DNA of 61,729 bases. It comes from GCA-020352575 sp964600365. Its GTDB lineage: Bacteria; Actinomycetota; Acidimicrobiia; Spongiisociales; JAENVV01. Positions within the stretch are counted from its first letter, which is position 1, and every line of letters begins with the position of its first letter. Positions 42,698-51,141 of the stretch are shown here, piece by piece. The notes below the pieces were generated by a model that did no database searches, was not told where the DNA came from, and saw only the letters and a list, made by a program, of their open reading frames with translations. The stretch covers positions 1 through 61,729 of the forward strand of contig CAZRJG010000006.1 in assembly GCA_964600365.1 (NCBI GenBank). The letters run 5' to 3'. Both the position numbers and the translations under genes were made by a program.

Positions 42698-43230
42698 CAG
42701 GCCTCCTCTCCTGCCTCGGAGCGGAGCTTCTCGCCCGCCCAGAGGACTGCCTTCACGATGTTCTGATACCCCGTGCATCGACAGAGGTTGCCGGAGAGCG
42801 CCCAGCGGACCTCGTCCTCGGTTGGGTCGGGGTTCCGTTCGAGGAGCGCCTTGGCGGCCATCATCATCCCGGGTGTGCAGAAGCCGCACTGCAAGCCGTG
42901 CTCGTCCTTGAACCCTTCCTGGATCGGATGGAGTTCACTTGGCCCGGCGAGGCCCTCGACCGTCTCGATCGCGTGACCGTCGGCTTGGACGGCGAGCACG
43001 GTACAGCTCTTCACGGGTTCACCATCCATGAGCACGGTGCAGGCCCCACAGTTCGTGGTGTCACAGCCCGTGTGCGTACCGGTGAGTTTGAAGCCCTGGC
43101 GGATCAGATGTGCAAGGAGGAGCCGTGGCTCGACGTCGACCGTCCGACGCTCGCCGTTGAGCGTGACGGTGATCCTCCGAACCGGGACACCGGGGGTCGG
43201 GGTCGAGACTTCTTCGAACAGGCTGGTCAT
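42697..43230 (-). CDS. coxS: Aerobic CO dehydrogenase small (2Fe-2S) subunit
   Basis: This is a 177-residue subunit with two 2Fe-2S clusters. The plant-type ferredoxin site is GCDTTNCGACTVLMDG plus a later Cys in PVKSC. The second is CGFCTPGMMMAA with LCRCTGY. It carries electrons from the molybdenum centre to FAD. It starts two bases after the coxM stop and overlaps coxL by one base. Confidence 0.95.
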   Translation of the reverse strand: MTSLFEEVSTPTPGVPVRRITVTLNGERRTVDVEPRLLLAHLIRQGFKLTGTHTGCDTTNCGACTVLMDGEPVKSCTVLAVQADGHAIETVEGLAGPSELHPIQEGFKDEHGLQCGFCTPGMMMAAKALLERNPDPTEDEVRWALSGNLCRCTGYQNIVKAVLWAGEKLRSEAGEEA

Positions 43231-43231
43231 G

Positions 43232-44107
43232 TCAGGCCACCTTCTCCATCGACGAGGCCACCCGAGTGAGGAGGCGAGTCACGAACGTGTGGACGATGTG
43301 CCGCTTGTACTCGGCACTCCCGCGGTGGTCGCTCTTCGGCTCGGCGACCGCAGCCGCGGCATCGGCTGCAGCCCCGATGCGATCGGCCGTGAGCGAGCCT
43401 CCGACGAGGGCGTCGGCTGCCCCCCTTGCGTTGATGGTGCGGGAGCCGACCGCCGCAAGGCCGATGCCCGCCCGGGCGACCGTGTCGCCCCTCATATCGA
43501 CGCTCACCGCCACCGATGCGGTGGCGAAGTCACCGACGCGCCGTTCGAGCTTGAGGTACCCGCCCATCGGCGTGCCCTGCGGGGCGGGGGCGATCGCCTC
43601 AACGCCGAGCTCATCGTGGGCGAGCACCGTCTGGAACGGGCCCGTGACCAGGTCGTCGATCGGAATCGTGCGTCGCCCGCCCGGACCCTGGGCGACCAGC
43701 GAACCCCCGAGCGCGGTCATCACTGCGGACCAGTCGCCCTGGGGATCGGCGTGGCAGAGCGACCCGACGAACGTGCCACGGTTGCGGACGCTGGGGTCTG
43801 CAACGAGAGGGGCGGCAGCTGCCATGACCGGCGAGCGGGAGCCGAGCTCAAGGGAGCGTTCGAGCGCGGCGTGGCGTACGAGAGCACCGATTCGGATGGA
43901 ACCGTCGGCGGCGAAGTCGAGGCGGTCGAGGCCCTGGATCGAGTTGATGTCGACGAGCACGGTGGGACCGGCGAAGCGGAGCTTCATCATCGGGAGAAGG
44001 CTCTGCCCTCCGGCGAGCACCTTTGCGTCCGGCCCGGCCTCGGTCAGGATTCCGATGGCCTCGTCGACGGTCGTCGGTGCCTCGTAGCGAAAGCGTGCCG
44101 GGTACAT
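43232..44107 (-). CDS. coxM: Aerobic CO dehydrogenase medium (FAD-binding) subunit
   Basis: This is a 291-residue flavoprotein. The FAD motifs are AGGQSLLPMMKLR (usually AGGHS) near residue 35 and VRNRGTFVGSLCHADPQGDW near residue 110; a CO dehydrogenase flavoprotein C-terminal domain follows. It passes electrons from CoxS to quinone or another acceptor. The start at 44107 overlaps the stop of the 85-aa gene upstream. The long in-frame extension beyond is a shadow. Confidence 0.93.
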   Translation of the reverse strand: MYPARFRYEAPTTVDEAIGILTEAGPDAKVLAGGQSLLPMMKLRFAGPTVLVDINSIQGLDRLDFAADGSIRIGALVRHAALERSLELGSRSPVMAAAAPLVADPSVRNRGTFVGSLCHADPQGDWSAVMTALGGSLVAQGPGGRRTIPIDDLVTGPFQTVLAHDELGVEAIAPAPQGTPMGGYLKLERRVGDFATASVAVSVDMRGDTVARAGIGLAAVGSRTINARGAADALVGGSLTADRIGAAADAAAAVAEPKSDHRGSAEYKRHIVHTFVTRLLTRVASSMEKVA

Positions 44108-44364
44108 CAGTCGTGTCCTTGGTCCGACCGCCCCGTTCCCCGGGAGTCGGGGACGGCGACGGGCATCGTGTCGGCATCGGGGTCTGGTCGGGGGTGCTGG
44201 TGGGGCGGCCAAGGGCCCTGGACCGGCTGGGCTGCGACCTTCGTGTACTCGGTGAACTGCGGCCAGGCCCAGATGGTCGGGCTCCTGCCTTCCTTCGGTG
44301 AGTGTTCGATGAGCTCGTAGATCCGGGGGTTCCCCTTGCTCTTGCCCGATGATTCGACGGCCAC
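44107..44364 (-). CDS. Small protein leading the coxMSL operon, unknown
   Basis: This is an 85-residue protein with a GTG at 44364 and AAGGAG seven bases upstream, a better start than the longer frame. It is Pro/Trp/Tyr-rich (PRIYELIEHSPKEGRSPTIWAWPQFTEY, then QGPWPPHQHPRPDPD), with a His/Asp-rich end that could bind metal. Its stop overlaps the coxM start, so it is translated together with the CO dehydrogenase subunits. It has no recognised domain and no membrane helix. Confidence 0.6.
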   Translation of the reverse strand: MAVESSGKSKGNPRIYELIEHSPKEGRSPTIWAWPQFTEYTKVAAQPVQGPWPPHQHPRPDPDADTMPVAVPDSRGTGRSDQGHD

Positions 44365-44493
44365 CCGCTCGCTCCTTCCGACCTGTCGGCGGGGCGCGCG
44401 GCGCCCCTCCTGAGGCGACCGTAGTCCGCACATTTCGCGCGCGTCGGCGAAACAGCAACCCTTTGCAGGCAGGGTTGCGGATACGCTCCGAAC

Positions 44494-45261
44494 ATGGAGA
44501 CCGAAGCCGGACACCGTTGGCGCGAGCAACTGGCGGGATGGGCCATTCCCAACCACATCCTGGAGGCAGGCGACCACTCACCCTGGGCGATGCCGAGCGG
44601 GTGCTTCGCCCCCGGCGCGAGCCCCTCGACATCGGCCACCACCGAGCGATGCGCCGAGGTCCTCGGTGGCGGCACCGTCCTCGACGTGGGAGTGGGCGGC
44701 GGCCGCGCGTCCCTCCATCTTCCCGCATCTCGAATCATTGGAGTCGACGTCCGCCCACATCTCCTCGAGCTCGCTGTCAGCGAGGCGAAGCGACACAGGA
44801 TCGACTTCGAACCCATCGTGGGCGAGTGGCCCGAGGTAGCTGGACGAGTGGGGTGCGCCGACCTAGTGGTGTCTTCGCACGTCGTCTACAACGTTGCGGA
44901 GATCGAGTCGTTTGTCGACGCCCTTGCATCACACGCCCGCAAGCGGGTCGTACTCGAACTCGACGCAGCACATCCGATGTGCCGGATACGGGAGGCCTGG
45001 TGGGCGTTCTGGGAACTCGACCGGCCGGACGGTCCTACCTGGCACGACCTCGCCGACGTCCTCCGATCGCTCGGAGTCGAGACTGCCTCGGTCCTGACGC
45101 AGGTCCCCGCCCACAAGACGGAGGTGACCCCCGATGAGGTCGCCCGACTGCGTACCCGGCTGTGCCTGCCCGAGGGACGAGACCCCGAGGTTGAGTCCTG
45201 GCTGAGCCGCCAGCCCCGCCAGCCCCGGTCCGTCGTCACCCTGTGGTGGGACACCACTTGA
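44494..45261 (+). CDS. Class I SAM-dependent methyltransferase
   Basis: This is a 255-residue protein with motif I VLDVGVGGGRASLHL (near residue 62), an acidic post-I residue in IIGVDVRP, and ADLVVSSHVVYNV as motif IV. It is transcribed divergently from the cox operon with about 130 bases between them. The substrate is unknown. Confidence 0.75.
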   Translation: METEAGHRWREQLAGWAIPNHILEAGDHSPWAMPSGCFAPGASPSTSATTERCAEVLGGGTVLDVGVGGGRASLHLPASRIIGVDVRPHLLELAVSEAKRHRIDFEPIVGEWPEVAGRVGCADLVVSSHVVYNVAEIESFVDALASHARKRVVLELDAAHPMCRIREAWWAFWELDRPDGPTWHDLADVLRSLGVETASVLTQVPAHKTEVTPDEVARLRTRLCLPEGRDPEVESWLSRQPRQPRSVVTLWWDTT

Positions 45262-45303
45262 CCGGCGAGCGGCAATCGCACCTCACGGGCTACGATCGCC
45301 GCC

Positions 45304-45609
45304 GTGGATGCCCTCACCACCCGCAGGCACTGGAGAGAACAGGGCAAGCGCGTCGCCGCTGCGACCGTCGTTCGCGTCTCCGGCTCGGCGCCCCGACCCG
45401 AGGGGAGCAAGTTCCTCGTCTCCGATGCGGGCGACATGGAGGGATCGGTATCCGGCGGTTGTGTCGAGAACGACGTCTTCCTGCACGCCCAGGACGTGAT
45501 CGAGTCTGGCGAGCCCAAGCTCGTGACCTACGGGATCGCCGACGATGACGCCTTCGAGGTCGGGCTCGCATGCGGGGGGACGATCCAAGTGCTCATCGAG
45601 CCATGGTGA
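45304..45609 (+). CDS. XdhC N-terminal domain protein (split XdhC, part 1)
   Basis: This is a 101-residue protein that contains only the XdhC_CoxI domain, with the diagnostic EGSVSGGCVENDVFLHA and a further Cys in GLACGGTIQVLIEPW. It starts with GTG at 45304. It overlaps the Rossmann-domain gene downstream by seven bases, so the two halves are made together and should act as one molybdenum-cofactor maturation factor. Split XdhC genes are known in actinobacteria. Confidence 0.8.
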   Translation: MDALTTRRHWREQGKRVAAATVVRVSGSAPRPEGSKFLVSDAGDMEGSVSGGCVENDVFLHAQDVIESGEPKLVTYGIADDDAFEVGLACGGTIQVLIEPW

Positions 45610-46391
45610 CGCCCGACATCTTCGAAGCCATCGAACGCCTCGTCGCAGAGGAACGTTTCGGAGCGGTGATCACCGTCCTCTCCGAGGAGCACCGTGGGAC
45701 GAAGGCAGTGGTCGGGGCCGACGGCACCATGCTCGCAGGGTCGCTCCCCGAGGCCGTGTCGGCGAACTCCGTCGCCGACGCGCGGGACCTCATGCGCCGG
45801 GAGCAGTCGAAGGCAATCACCTACGAGGGCGGCGAGGTCTTCGTCGAGGCGGTGGCCCCACCCCCGGTGCTCGTCATTTTCGGGGCGGTACACATCGCCC
45901 AGGAGCTCTCGAAGCACGCCCAATTGCTCGGCTTCCGGGTGACCGTCTCCGATGCCCGCCCGGCGTTCACGACCGACGAGCGCTTCCCCGGAGCAACTGT
46001 CACGAGGGGCTGGCCGGAGGATGTCACCGGCGAGCTCACGGCCGACTGGCGCACGTACGTGGTGCTGCTCAGCCACGACAGCCGGTTCGAAGCGCCAGTG
46101 CTCCACTGGGCGTTGAGGAGCGACGCTCGGTACATCGGCGCGATGGGGAGCCGCCGGACCCACGACCTTCGCCTCGAGCGCCTCCGCGAATCGGGCTTCG
46201 GCGACGAGGATCTCGCCAGGATCCACGGCCCCGTCGGCCTCGACATCGGCGCCGAGACGCCCGGCGAGACGGCGATCTCCATCCTCGCCGAGATGATCCA
46301 TGTCCGATACGGGTCGGGCACCGGGCTCTCGCTCAGGGGGCGCCACGGGCGCATCCACCGCCAACGCACCGAAGACGAGGGCGACGTCTAG
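45603..46391 (+). CDS. XdhC C-terminal Rossmann-domain protein (split XdhC, part 2)
   Basis: This is a 262-residue protein starting at 45603 inside the end of part 1 (ATGGTGA). A short N-terminal domain is followed by an XdhC Rossmann fold (VLVIFGAVHIAQELSKHAQLLGF, then YIGAMGSRRTHDLRLERLRESGF and HGPVGLDIGAETPGETAISILAEM). It should bind the cofactor or NAD(P) and work with the N-terminal half on a molybdenum hydroxylase, possibly the CO dehydrogenase encoded nearby. Its stop overlaps the convergent downstream gene by four bases. Confidence 0.85.
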   Translation: MVTPDIFEAIERLVAEERFGAVITVLSEEHRGTKAVVGADGTMLAGSLPEAVSANSVADARDLMRREQSKAITYEGGEVFVEAVAPPPVLVIFGAVHIAQELSKHAQLLGFRVTVSDARPAFTTDERFPGATVTRGWPEDVTGELTADWRTYVVLLSHDSRFEAPVLHWALRSDARYIGAMGSRRTHDLRLERLRESGFGDEDLARIHGPVGLDIGAETPGETAISILAEMIHVRYGSGTGLSLRGRHGRIHRQRTEDEGDV

Positions 46392-46756
46392 CGGTACTCG
46401 CTCACCTTGAGGTACTGGCTGGCGAGGTGCGGCTCGGCCACCACCCGATAGGCGTCGGCGCCGACCGCCTCGGCGAAGCGATGCTCCTGCTCCTCGACCC
46501 AACCCCGATCGATGTTCTCCCACGCGTCTTGGTCCGACCAGGTGATCACAACGGTCACCTCGTGGAGCCCCTCCCCGGGGCGCACCCAGGTCTCCTTGCC
46601 GATGTAGAACGGGAACCGCTCCGCTTCGGCGATGGACCAGAACTCATGATCGGCGGCAAGCCACGCCTCGAGAGCGTCGTCGCGGACCTCGAACACCATC
46701 ACTTCGATGGCATGCGGCGGGTCGAACGTGCGGTGTGTGAAGCGGTCGGAAGTCAT
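46388..46756 (-). CDS. Dimeric alpha/beta-barrel-like protein (TIGR03792-like)
   Basis: This is a 122-residue protein starting at 46756. The pattern IEVMVFEVRDDALEAWLAADHEFW, GKETWVRPGEGLHEVTVVITWSDQDAWENI and YRVVAEPHLASQYL resembles TIGR03792 and ABM-type monooxygenase folds, which are small dimeric barrels. No cofactor is evident. It is divergent from the ferritin gene with only about 65 bases between. Confidence 0.6.
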   Translation of the reverse strand: MTSDRFTHRTFDPPHAIEVMVFEVRDDALEAWLAADHEFWSIAEAERFPFYIGKETWVRPGEGLHEVTVVITWSDQDAWENIDRGWVEEQEHRFAEAVGADAYRVVAEPHLASQYLKVSEYR

Positions 46757-46820
46757 CCGATCATCCTCGCAGCAACGCACCCTCTGTAGATTTCGAGACC
46801 GATCCCAAGGAGTCCCTCCC

Positions 46821-47330
46821 ATGATGAGCGAACGCCTCGCCGCCGCCTACAACGACCAGATCACTCTCGAGTTGTCGTCCTCGCACGCCTACCTCCAACT
46901 CGCCGCGTACTTCGCAGACGCGAGCCTCACCGGCTTCGAGTCCTGGATGCGGGCCCAAGCCGATGAGGAGCGCATGCATGCCCTCAAGTTCTTCAACTTC
47001 GTGCTCGACCGGGGCAACGAAGTCCGGCTCGGCGCGATCGAGAGCCCTGGATCGATGCCGACGGACCCTGTCGAGGCCTTCGAGGCGGCCCTCGAGGCCG
47101 AGCAGACGGTGACCGCTTCGATCCGCGCCCTCCACTCGCTCGCCCACGAGGAGAACGACGCCGCCTCGTACCCGCTCCTCGAGTGGTTCCTCACCGAGCA
47201 GGTCGAAGAGGAATCGGCCGTCGGGGAGATCGTCGACCAGCTCCGCTTCGCCGACGGGAACGCGGCCGCGGTGCTCATGCTCGACCGCGAACACGCGGGG
47301 CGGGCGCACCTCACCCCCCAGCAGGGCTGA
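46821..47330 (+). CDS. ftnA: Ferritin (FtnA-type, non-heme)
   Basis: This is a 169-residue four-helix-bundle iron-storage protein with ferroxidase ligands Glu17, Glu50 and His53 (LELSSSHAYLQLAAYF, ADEERMHALKFF) and a later EEESAVGEI. There is an AAGGAG site before the ATG at 46821; the next ATG also fits. It oxidises and stores iron as a 24-mer. Confidence 0.9.
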   Translation: MMSERLAAAYNDQITLELSSSHAYLQLAAYFADASLTGFESWMRAQADEERMHALKFFNFVLDRGNEVRLGAIESPGSMPTDPVEAFEAALEAEQTVTASIRALHSLAHEENDAASYPLLEWFLTEQVEEESAVGEIVDQLRFADGNAAAVLMLDREHAGRAHLTPQQG

Positions 47331-47354
47331 ACCAGCCCGTCCGATCAGGCGCGG

Positions 47355-48026
47355 CTAGCGGTCCTCCGGCGCCTCATCGAAGCGGTCGAGCTGGTCGATC
47401 GGCAGGATGAGCGAGCTGATCAGGTTGAGCAGGTGCGCTGCGATGCGCTTCACGTACCGGTAGAACAACGCTCGCGCCACTGCCTCTGACGGCGTCCCAT
47501 CCGACTCGTAGGCGCTACGCACTCCTTTGTCGCACTCGGCGAGGAGTTCGTCGGCGTCGGCGCAGAACGCTCGAGCTGCCTCGAGGTCGTTCGACTCGAA
47601 GATGTCGGCCGCTTCCACGATCATGTCCCCCACTCGATCGCGGAAGTCGGCGAGCGCATCGGCGTCGGCGCCATCGGTGAGGTCGGCGCCGTACTTGGCG
47701 AGGTCATAGAGGTTCTTGGCGTAGTCGCCGACCCGTTCGACATCCTTCACCACCGACATGTAGGCGAGGACCGCCGGGAGGTCGACCTCGGAGCCGTGGA
47801 CGGCGCTATGGACGGCGAGGCGCTGGCGCACCTCTTCCTGGCCCCGGTTGATCGCCATGTCGGTCCTGCGGACCTTCTTCTTGGCCTCCTTGGACTTCCC
47901 CGCTCCGAACACTGCCTCGGTCGCGGTATCGAAGACGATCACGGCGTCGTGGAGCATCCCGACGAGGATCGCTTCGACCTCTTCGATGGGGGTGTGGCCG
48001 TGTGACCTGAAGAATGCAAGGACCAT
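47355..48026 (-). CDS. PhoU-domain protein
   Basis: This is a 223-residue helical protein with two PhoU-like repeats (MLHDAVIVFDTATEAVF, then VVKDVERVGDYAKNLYDLA; MIVEAADIFESND, then YVKRIAAHLLNLISS). It is encoded 13 bases after the Na/Pi cotransporter gene on the same strand, so it probably regulates that transporter rather than a Pst system. The start at 48026 begins MVLAFFRSHG. The in-frame extension upstream is antisense noise. Confidence 0.8.
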   Translation of the reverse strand: MVLAFFRSHGHTPIEEVEAILVGMLHDAVIVFDTATEAVFGAGKSKEAKKKVRRTDMAINRGQEEVRQRLAVHSAVHGSEVDLPAVLAYMSVVKDVERVGDYAKNLYDLAKYGADLTDGADADALADFRDRVGDMIVEAADIFESNDLEAARAFCADADELLAECDKGVRSAYESDGTPSEAVARALFYRYVKRIAAHLLNLISSLILPIDQLDRFDEAPEDR

Positions 48027-48039
48027 GGTTGGACTCCTG

Positions 48040-49182
48040 TCAGAAGAGGACGATACCGATGAGGGGCAGGCCGAGGAAGGCACCAAGGACGTAGGCGAAG
48101 GCGAGCCATCGGCGCCGCTGTGCGAGCGCGGAGAGGCCCTCAGCGGCCCGCACCGGGATGTACCGGATCGCCGGGATGGGATAGATGAGCAGGATCCCCG
48201 CGACATTGAAGAGCGTGTGGGTGAATGCGATGGTGAGGCCGTCGACGGTCCCGGCGCCGACCGCTGCGAGCAGCGCGGTGATCGTGGTGCCGACGTTCGC
48301 ACCCAGCGTGATCGGATAGGCATTGCGCACGGTCAGCACGCCTGCGGCGCAGAGCGGAATGAGGATCGACGTGGTGATCGACGACGACTGCACCGAGATC
48401 GTGACCACGATGCCGACGAGGATCCCGATGAGCCCCGAGCGGGCGAGCGCTGCGTTGAGGGACCGCTCGATTCGGTCGGCAACGAGCATCCGCATGTTGC
48501 CCGTGATCCGGGAGAGCGCGATGAAGATGATCCCGATCCCGAACACGGCGACGAGCACCGGGAAGGCGACCGGGTGGTCGGTGATGAGCGCCGGGATCTC
48601 CTCGAAGAGCCCTGCACCCCACTTCACCGCGGCCTTGATCGGGCTGTCGAACGAACCACCGGAGGTCGAGCCGCCTACGAGCTCGGCGAGTGCCGAGGCG
48701 CTCCGTGAGAGGAACCCGGTCCAAAGCTCCAGCGGGAGGAAGATGGCCACGGCGATGAAGTTGAAGAAGTCGTGCATCGTCGCCGCGGCGAAGGAACGAC
48801 GGAACTCGTCGGACTTCCGGACGTGGGTCAGCGAGACGAGCGTGTTCGTGACCGTCGTGCCGATGTTTGCGCCCATGATCATCGGGATGGCCGTCTCGAC
48901 GCTCAAGACCCCCGCCGCAACGAGGCCGACGATCGTGGACGTGCTCACCGAGGACGACTGGACGAGAACCGTGGCGAGGATGCCTGCGAGGAGCCCGGCG
49001 ATCGGGCTGCTCACCGAGGAGAAGACGGCGTCGGTGTAGTCCGAGCCGAGGCCCTTGATCCCCCCCTCGAGCATCTTGACACCGACGAGGAACAGGTAGA
49101 GGAGCACCACCACGACGAGGGCCCTGAGCCACGGCGGCATGGCGCGGGGGTTCGCTGGTGCGTTCGCCTCGCGTTCAGACAT
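48040..49182 (-). CDS. Na/phosphate cotransporter (PNaS/NptA family)
   Basis: This is a 380-residue membrane protein with the inverted repeat of the family. QSSS occurs twice (LVQSSSVSTSTIVGLV and SVQSSSITTSILIPL), each followed by GANIGTT or GANVGTT. It takes up phosphate with sodium. It sits in an operon with a PhoU-like regulator downstream. Confidence 0.9.
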   Translation of the reverse strand: MSEREANAPANPRAMPPWLRALVVVVLLYLFLVGVKMLEGGIKGLGSDYTDAVFSSVSSPIAGLLAGILATVLVQSSSVSTSTIVGLVAAGVLSVETAIPMIMGANIGTTVTNTLVSLTHVRKSDEFRRSFAAATMHDFFNFIAVAIFLPLELWTGFLSRSASALAELVGGSTSGGSFDSPIKAAVKWGAGLFEEIPALITDHPVAFPVLVAVFGIGIIFIALSRITGNMRMLVADRIERSLNAALARSGLIGILVGIVVTISVQSSSITTSILIPLCAAGVLTVRNAYPITLGANVGTTITALLAAVGAGTVDGLTIAFTHTLFNVAGILLIYPIPAIRYIPVRAAEGLSALAQRRRWLAFAYVLGAFLGLPLIGIVLF

Positions 49183-49238
49183 CGGTCACCATCGCGAGGG
49201 GACGCTAGTCAGGGTGCCAGTGCCCCTGAGCCGTCGAC

Positions 49239-49821
49239 TCAGCGGCCGACGAGTTCGACGCCGACCGGCAGGATCTCCTCGGCCCACAGCCCACACTGGA
49301 ATCCCGAGGGGTGGAGGCCGTCTGCGCCAACGAGTGCGGCGACGTGGGACCGGGAGAACGGGGTGATGTACACCCATGCAGCCCCGACCCGCTCGGCCTC
49401 GCTTCGGGCGATCGCGTTGCACTCATCGACCTCGAGGGCGACCTGCTCGCGGTCGTATCGGCCGCCGAAGGGCGTGACACCCCAGTCGGGGATGGAGACC
49501 ACGACCACGGGTCCCTTGGAGAAGTCCGGTGCCCGACCGAGGAGCCCGGCAAGCTCCGACCATTTCGCCTCGGGATCCAGGTCCTTGAACTGGTTGTTCA
49601 CCCCGATGAGCACGGTGACGAGGTCGTAGGGGGCCCTCGGGTTCGGCGGCGTCGATGCCCGCATCGAGGTCCGAGGTCGTCCATCCCGTACGAGCGATGA
49701 TCTCCAGTTCGACGGGACGGAACCCCTCGGCTTCGACGAGAACCGCGAGCTGGTTCGGCCATGAGTTCGGCGTGGTGTCACTCGCGGAGCAGGCGAGCTG
49801 TTCCGCCAACCATGAGCCCAC
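49239..49821 (-). pseudogene. SGNH/GDSL hydrolase, frameshifted at a C5 run
   Basis: The first frame gives NSWPNQLAVLVEAEGFRPV, then RTGWTTSDLDAGIDAAEPEG. The next frame continues PYDLVTVLIGVNNQF (block III Gly-x-Asn), and then the C-terminal GADGLHPSGFQ with the catalytic Asp-His pair. Removing one C from the five at 49629-49633 joins them. The N-terminal Gly-Asp-Ser block is not found; upstream a different frame reads VMRGLMVGG, so a second lesion may exist. It is encoded directly after the MFS gene. The substrate is unknown. Confidence 0.65.
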
Positions 49822-49866
49822 GCATCACGCCCAGGTCGCCGACGCCGCTGGCCAGCAGCAGGCGGC

Positions 49867-51138
49867 TCAGCGGAGCGGCTGGAAGAGCTTCCCCCGCTCA
49901 GCCCAGACGATGAGGAGCACGCCGAGGACGCCGTAGCCGAGGAACCCTGCCGCGAGCGGGGTGACGGTGGTGTCGATGAGCCTGTCAGTGATCGATCCGA
50001 GTGCCGCTCCCCCGGCGATGGAGATGAGGCCGATCACCGCCGAGGCCATCCCAGCGACCTTGCCCATGGGGTCCATGGCAATGGTGTTGATGTTGGGGTA
50101 GAGCACCGCGTACAGGGCGAGGAGCCCCCCGAACAGCGCCATGTACGACCAGAACGCCGGTACCCCGCCGGTGCCCATCGCCCACAGGGTGAGGACGAGT
50201 GCGGTCCCAACGAAGCCGAACATGGCTCCGTGGACCATGCGGCGCACCCCGAAGCGCCCGACGATCCTTGCGTTCCCGAGCTGGGCGACACCCATTGCGG
50301 CGGCGACCGCTCCGAACACGAGCGGGAAGACCGCCGGCCGGCCGAACACGCCACCGATGATGAGCTCGGAACTCGCGAGGTAGGAGCTGAACGCTCCGAA
50401 CATCACTGTGATCGCAAGCGTGTAGCCCAACGTCTGCCGGTTCGAGAGCACGACCCTCGTCGCGTCGCGGATCGCCCCGAACCGAAGCTCCATCCGGTGC
50501 TCGGACCTGAGGGTCTCGGGGAGCCGCTCGGACCAGACGAGCACCACTGCGGCGAAGATCACACAGAATCCGAACACCCATCGCCAGGAGGCGAAGAGGA
50601 GGATGCCCGCGCCGATGGACGGTGCCACCACGGGCACGAGCACGAACACCGCCATGATGAGCGACATCGCCCGAGCCATGGCCTCGCCCTCGAAGGTGTC
50701 GCGGATGACGGCAGTCGCCATCACGCGTGGCCCGGCGGCACCGAATCCCATGACCAACCGGGCCACATAGAGCACCCCGAGCGAGGGGGCGAGTGCCGAG
50801 GCCATCGCTCCGACCACGTAGAGGGCGAATCCGGATCGCAGCACCGCCTTGCGCCCGAACCGGTCGGCGAGGGGCCCCCATACGACCTGCGAAGCGGCGA
50901 GGCCGATGAAGTAGAAGGTGACGATTCCTGCGACCGCCGTGGAGTCCTCGGTGAGCCCGAACGCCTCTCGGATCTCCCCGAAGGCGGGCAGCATGAGGTC
51001 GATCCCGAGGGCGGTGGTCGCCATGATCATGGCGAGCATCGCGGTGAACTCGGCGCGACCGACGCGGCCGATTTTGGTGTCAGGGATAGGCGCGCCTCCG
51101 CCGGTGGGGGAAGCGATGGTAGGACGAGATGGCTTCAT
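49867..51138 (-). CDS. MFS exporter of the Bcr/CflA drug-resistance type
   Basis: This is a 423-residue transporter with 12 helices. The loop 2-3 motif A (GPLADRFGRKAVLRSGF) and motif C-like PRVMATAVIRDTF are those of the Bcr/CflA (DHA1) family. It probably exports a drug-like compound with proton exchange. The start is the ATG at 51138. Confidence 0.85.
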   Translation of the reverse strand: MKPSRPTIASPTGGGAPIPDTKIGRVGRAEFTAMLAMIMATTALGIDLMLPAFGEIREAFGLTEDSTAVAGIVTFYFIGLAASQVVWGPLADRFGRKAVLRSGFALYVVGAMASALAPSLGVLYVARLVMGFGAAGPRVMATAVIRDTFEGEAMARAMSLIMAVFVLVPVVAPSIGAGILLFASWRWVFGFCVIFAAVVLVWSERLPETLRSEHRMELRFGAIRDATRVVLSNRQTLGYTLAITVMFGAFSSYLASSELIIGGVFGRPAVFPLVFGAVAAAMGVAQLGNARIVGRFGVRRMVHGAMFGFVGTALVLTLWAMGTGGVPAFWSYMALFGGLLALYAVLYPNINTIAMDPMGKVAGMASAVIGLISIAGGAALGSITDRLIDTTVTPLAAGFLGYGVLGVLLIVWAERGKLFQPLR

Positions 51139-51141
51139 CGC

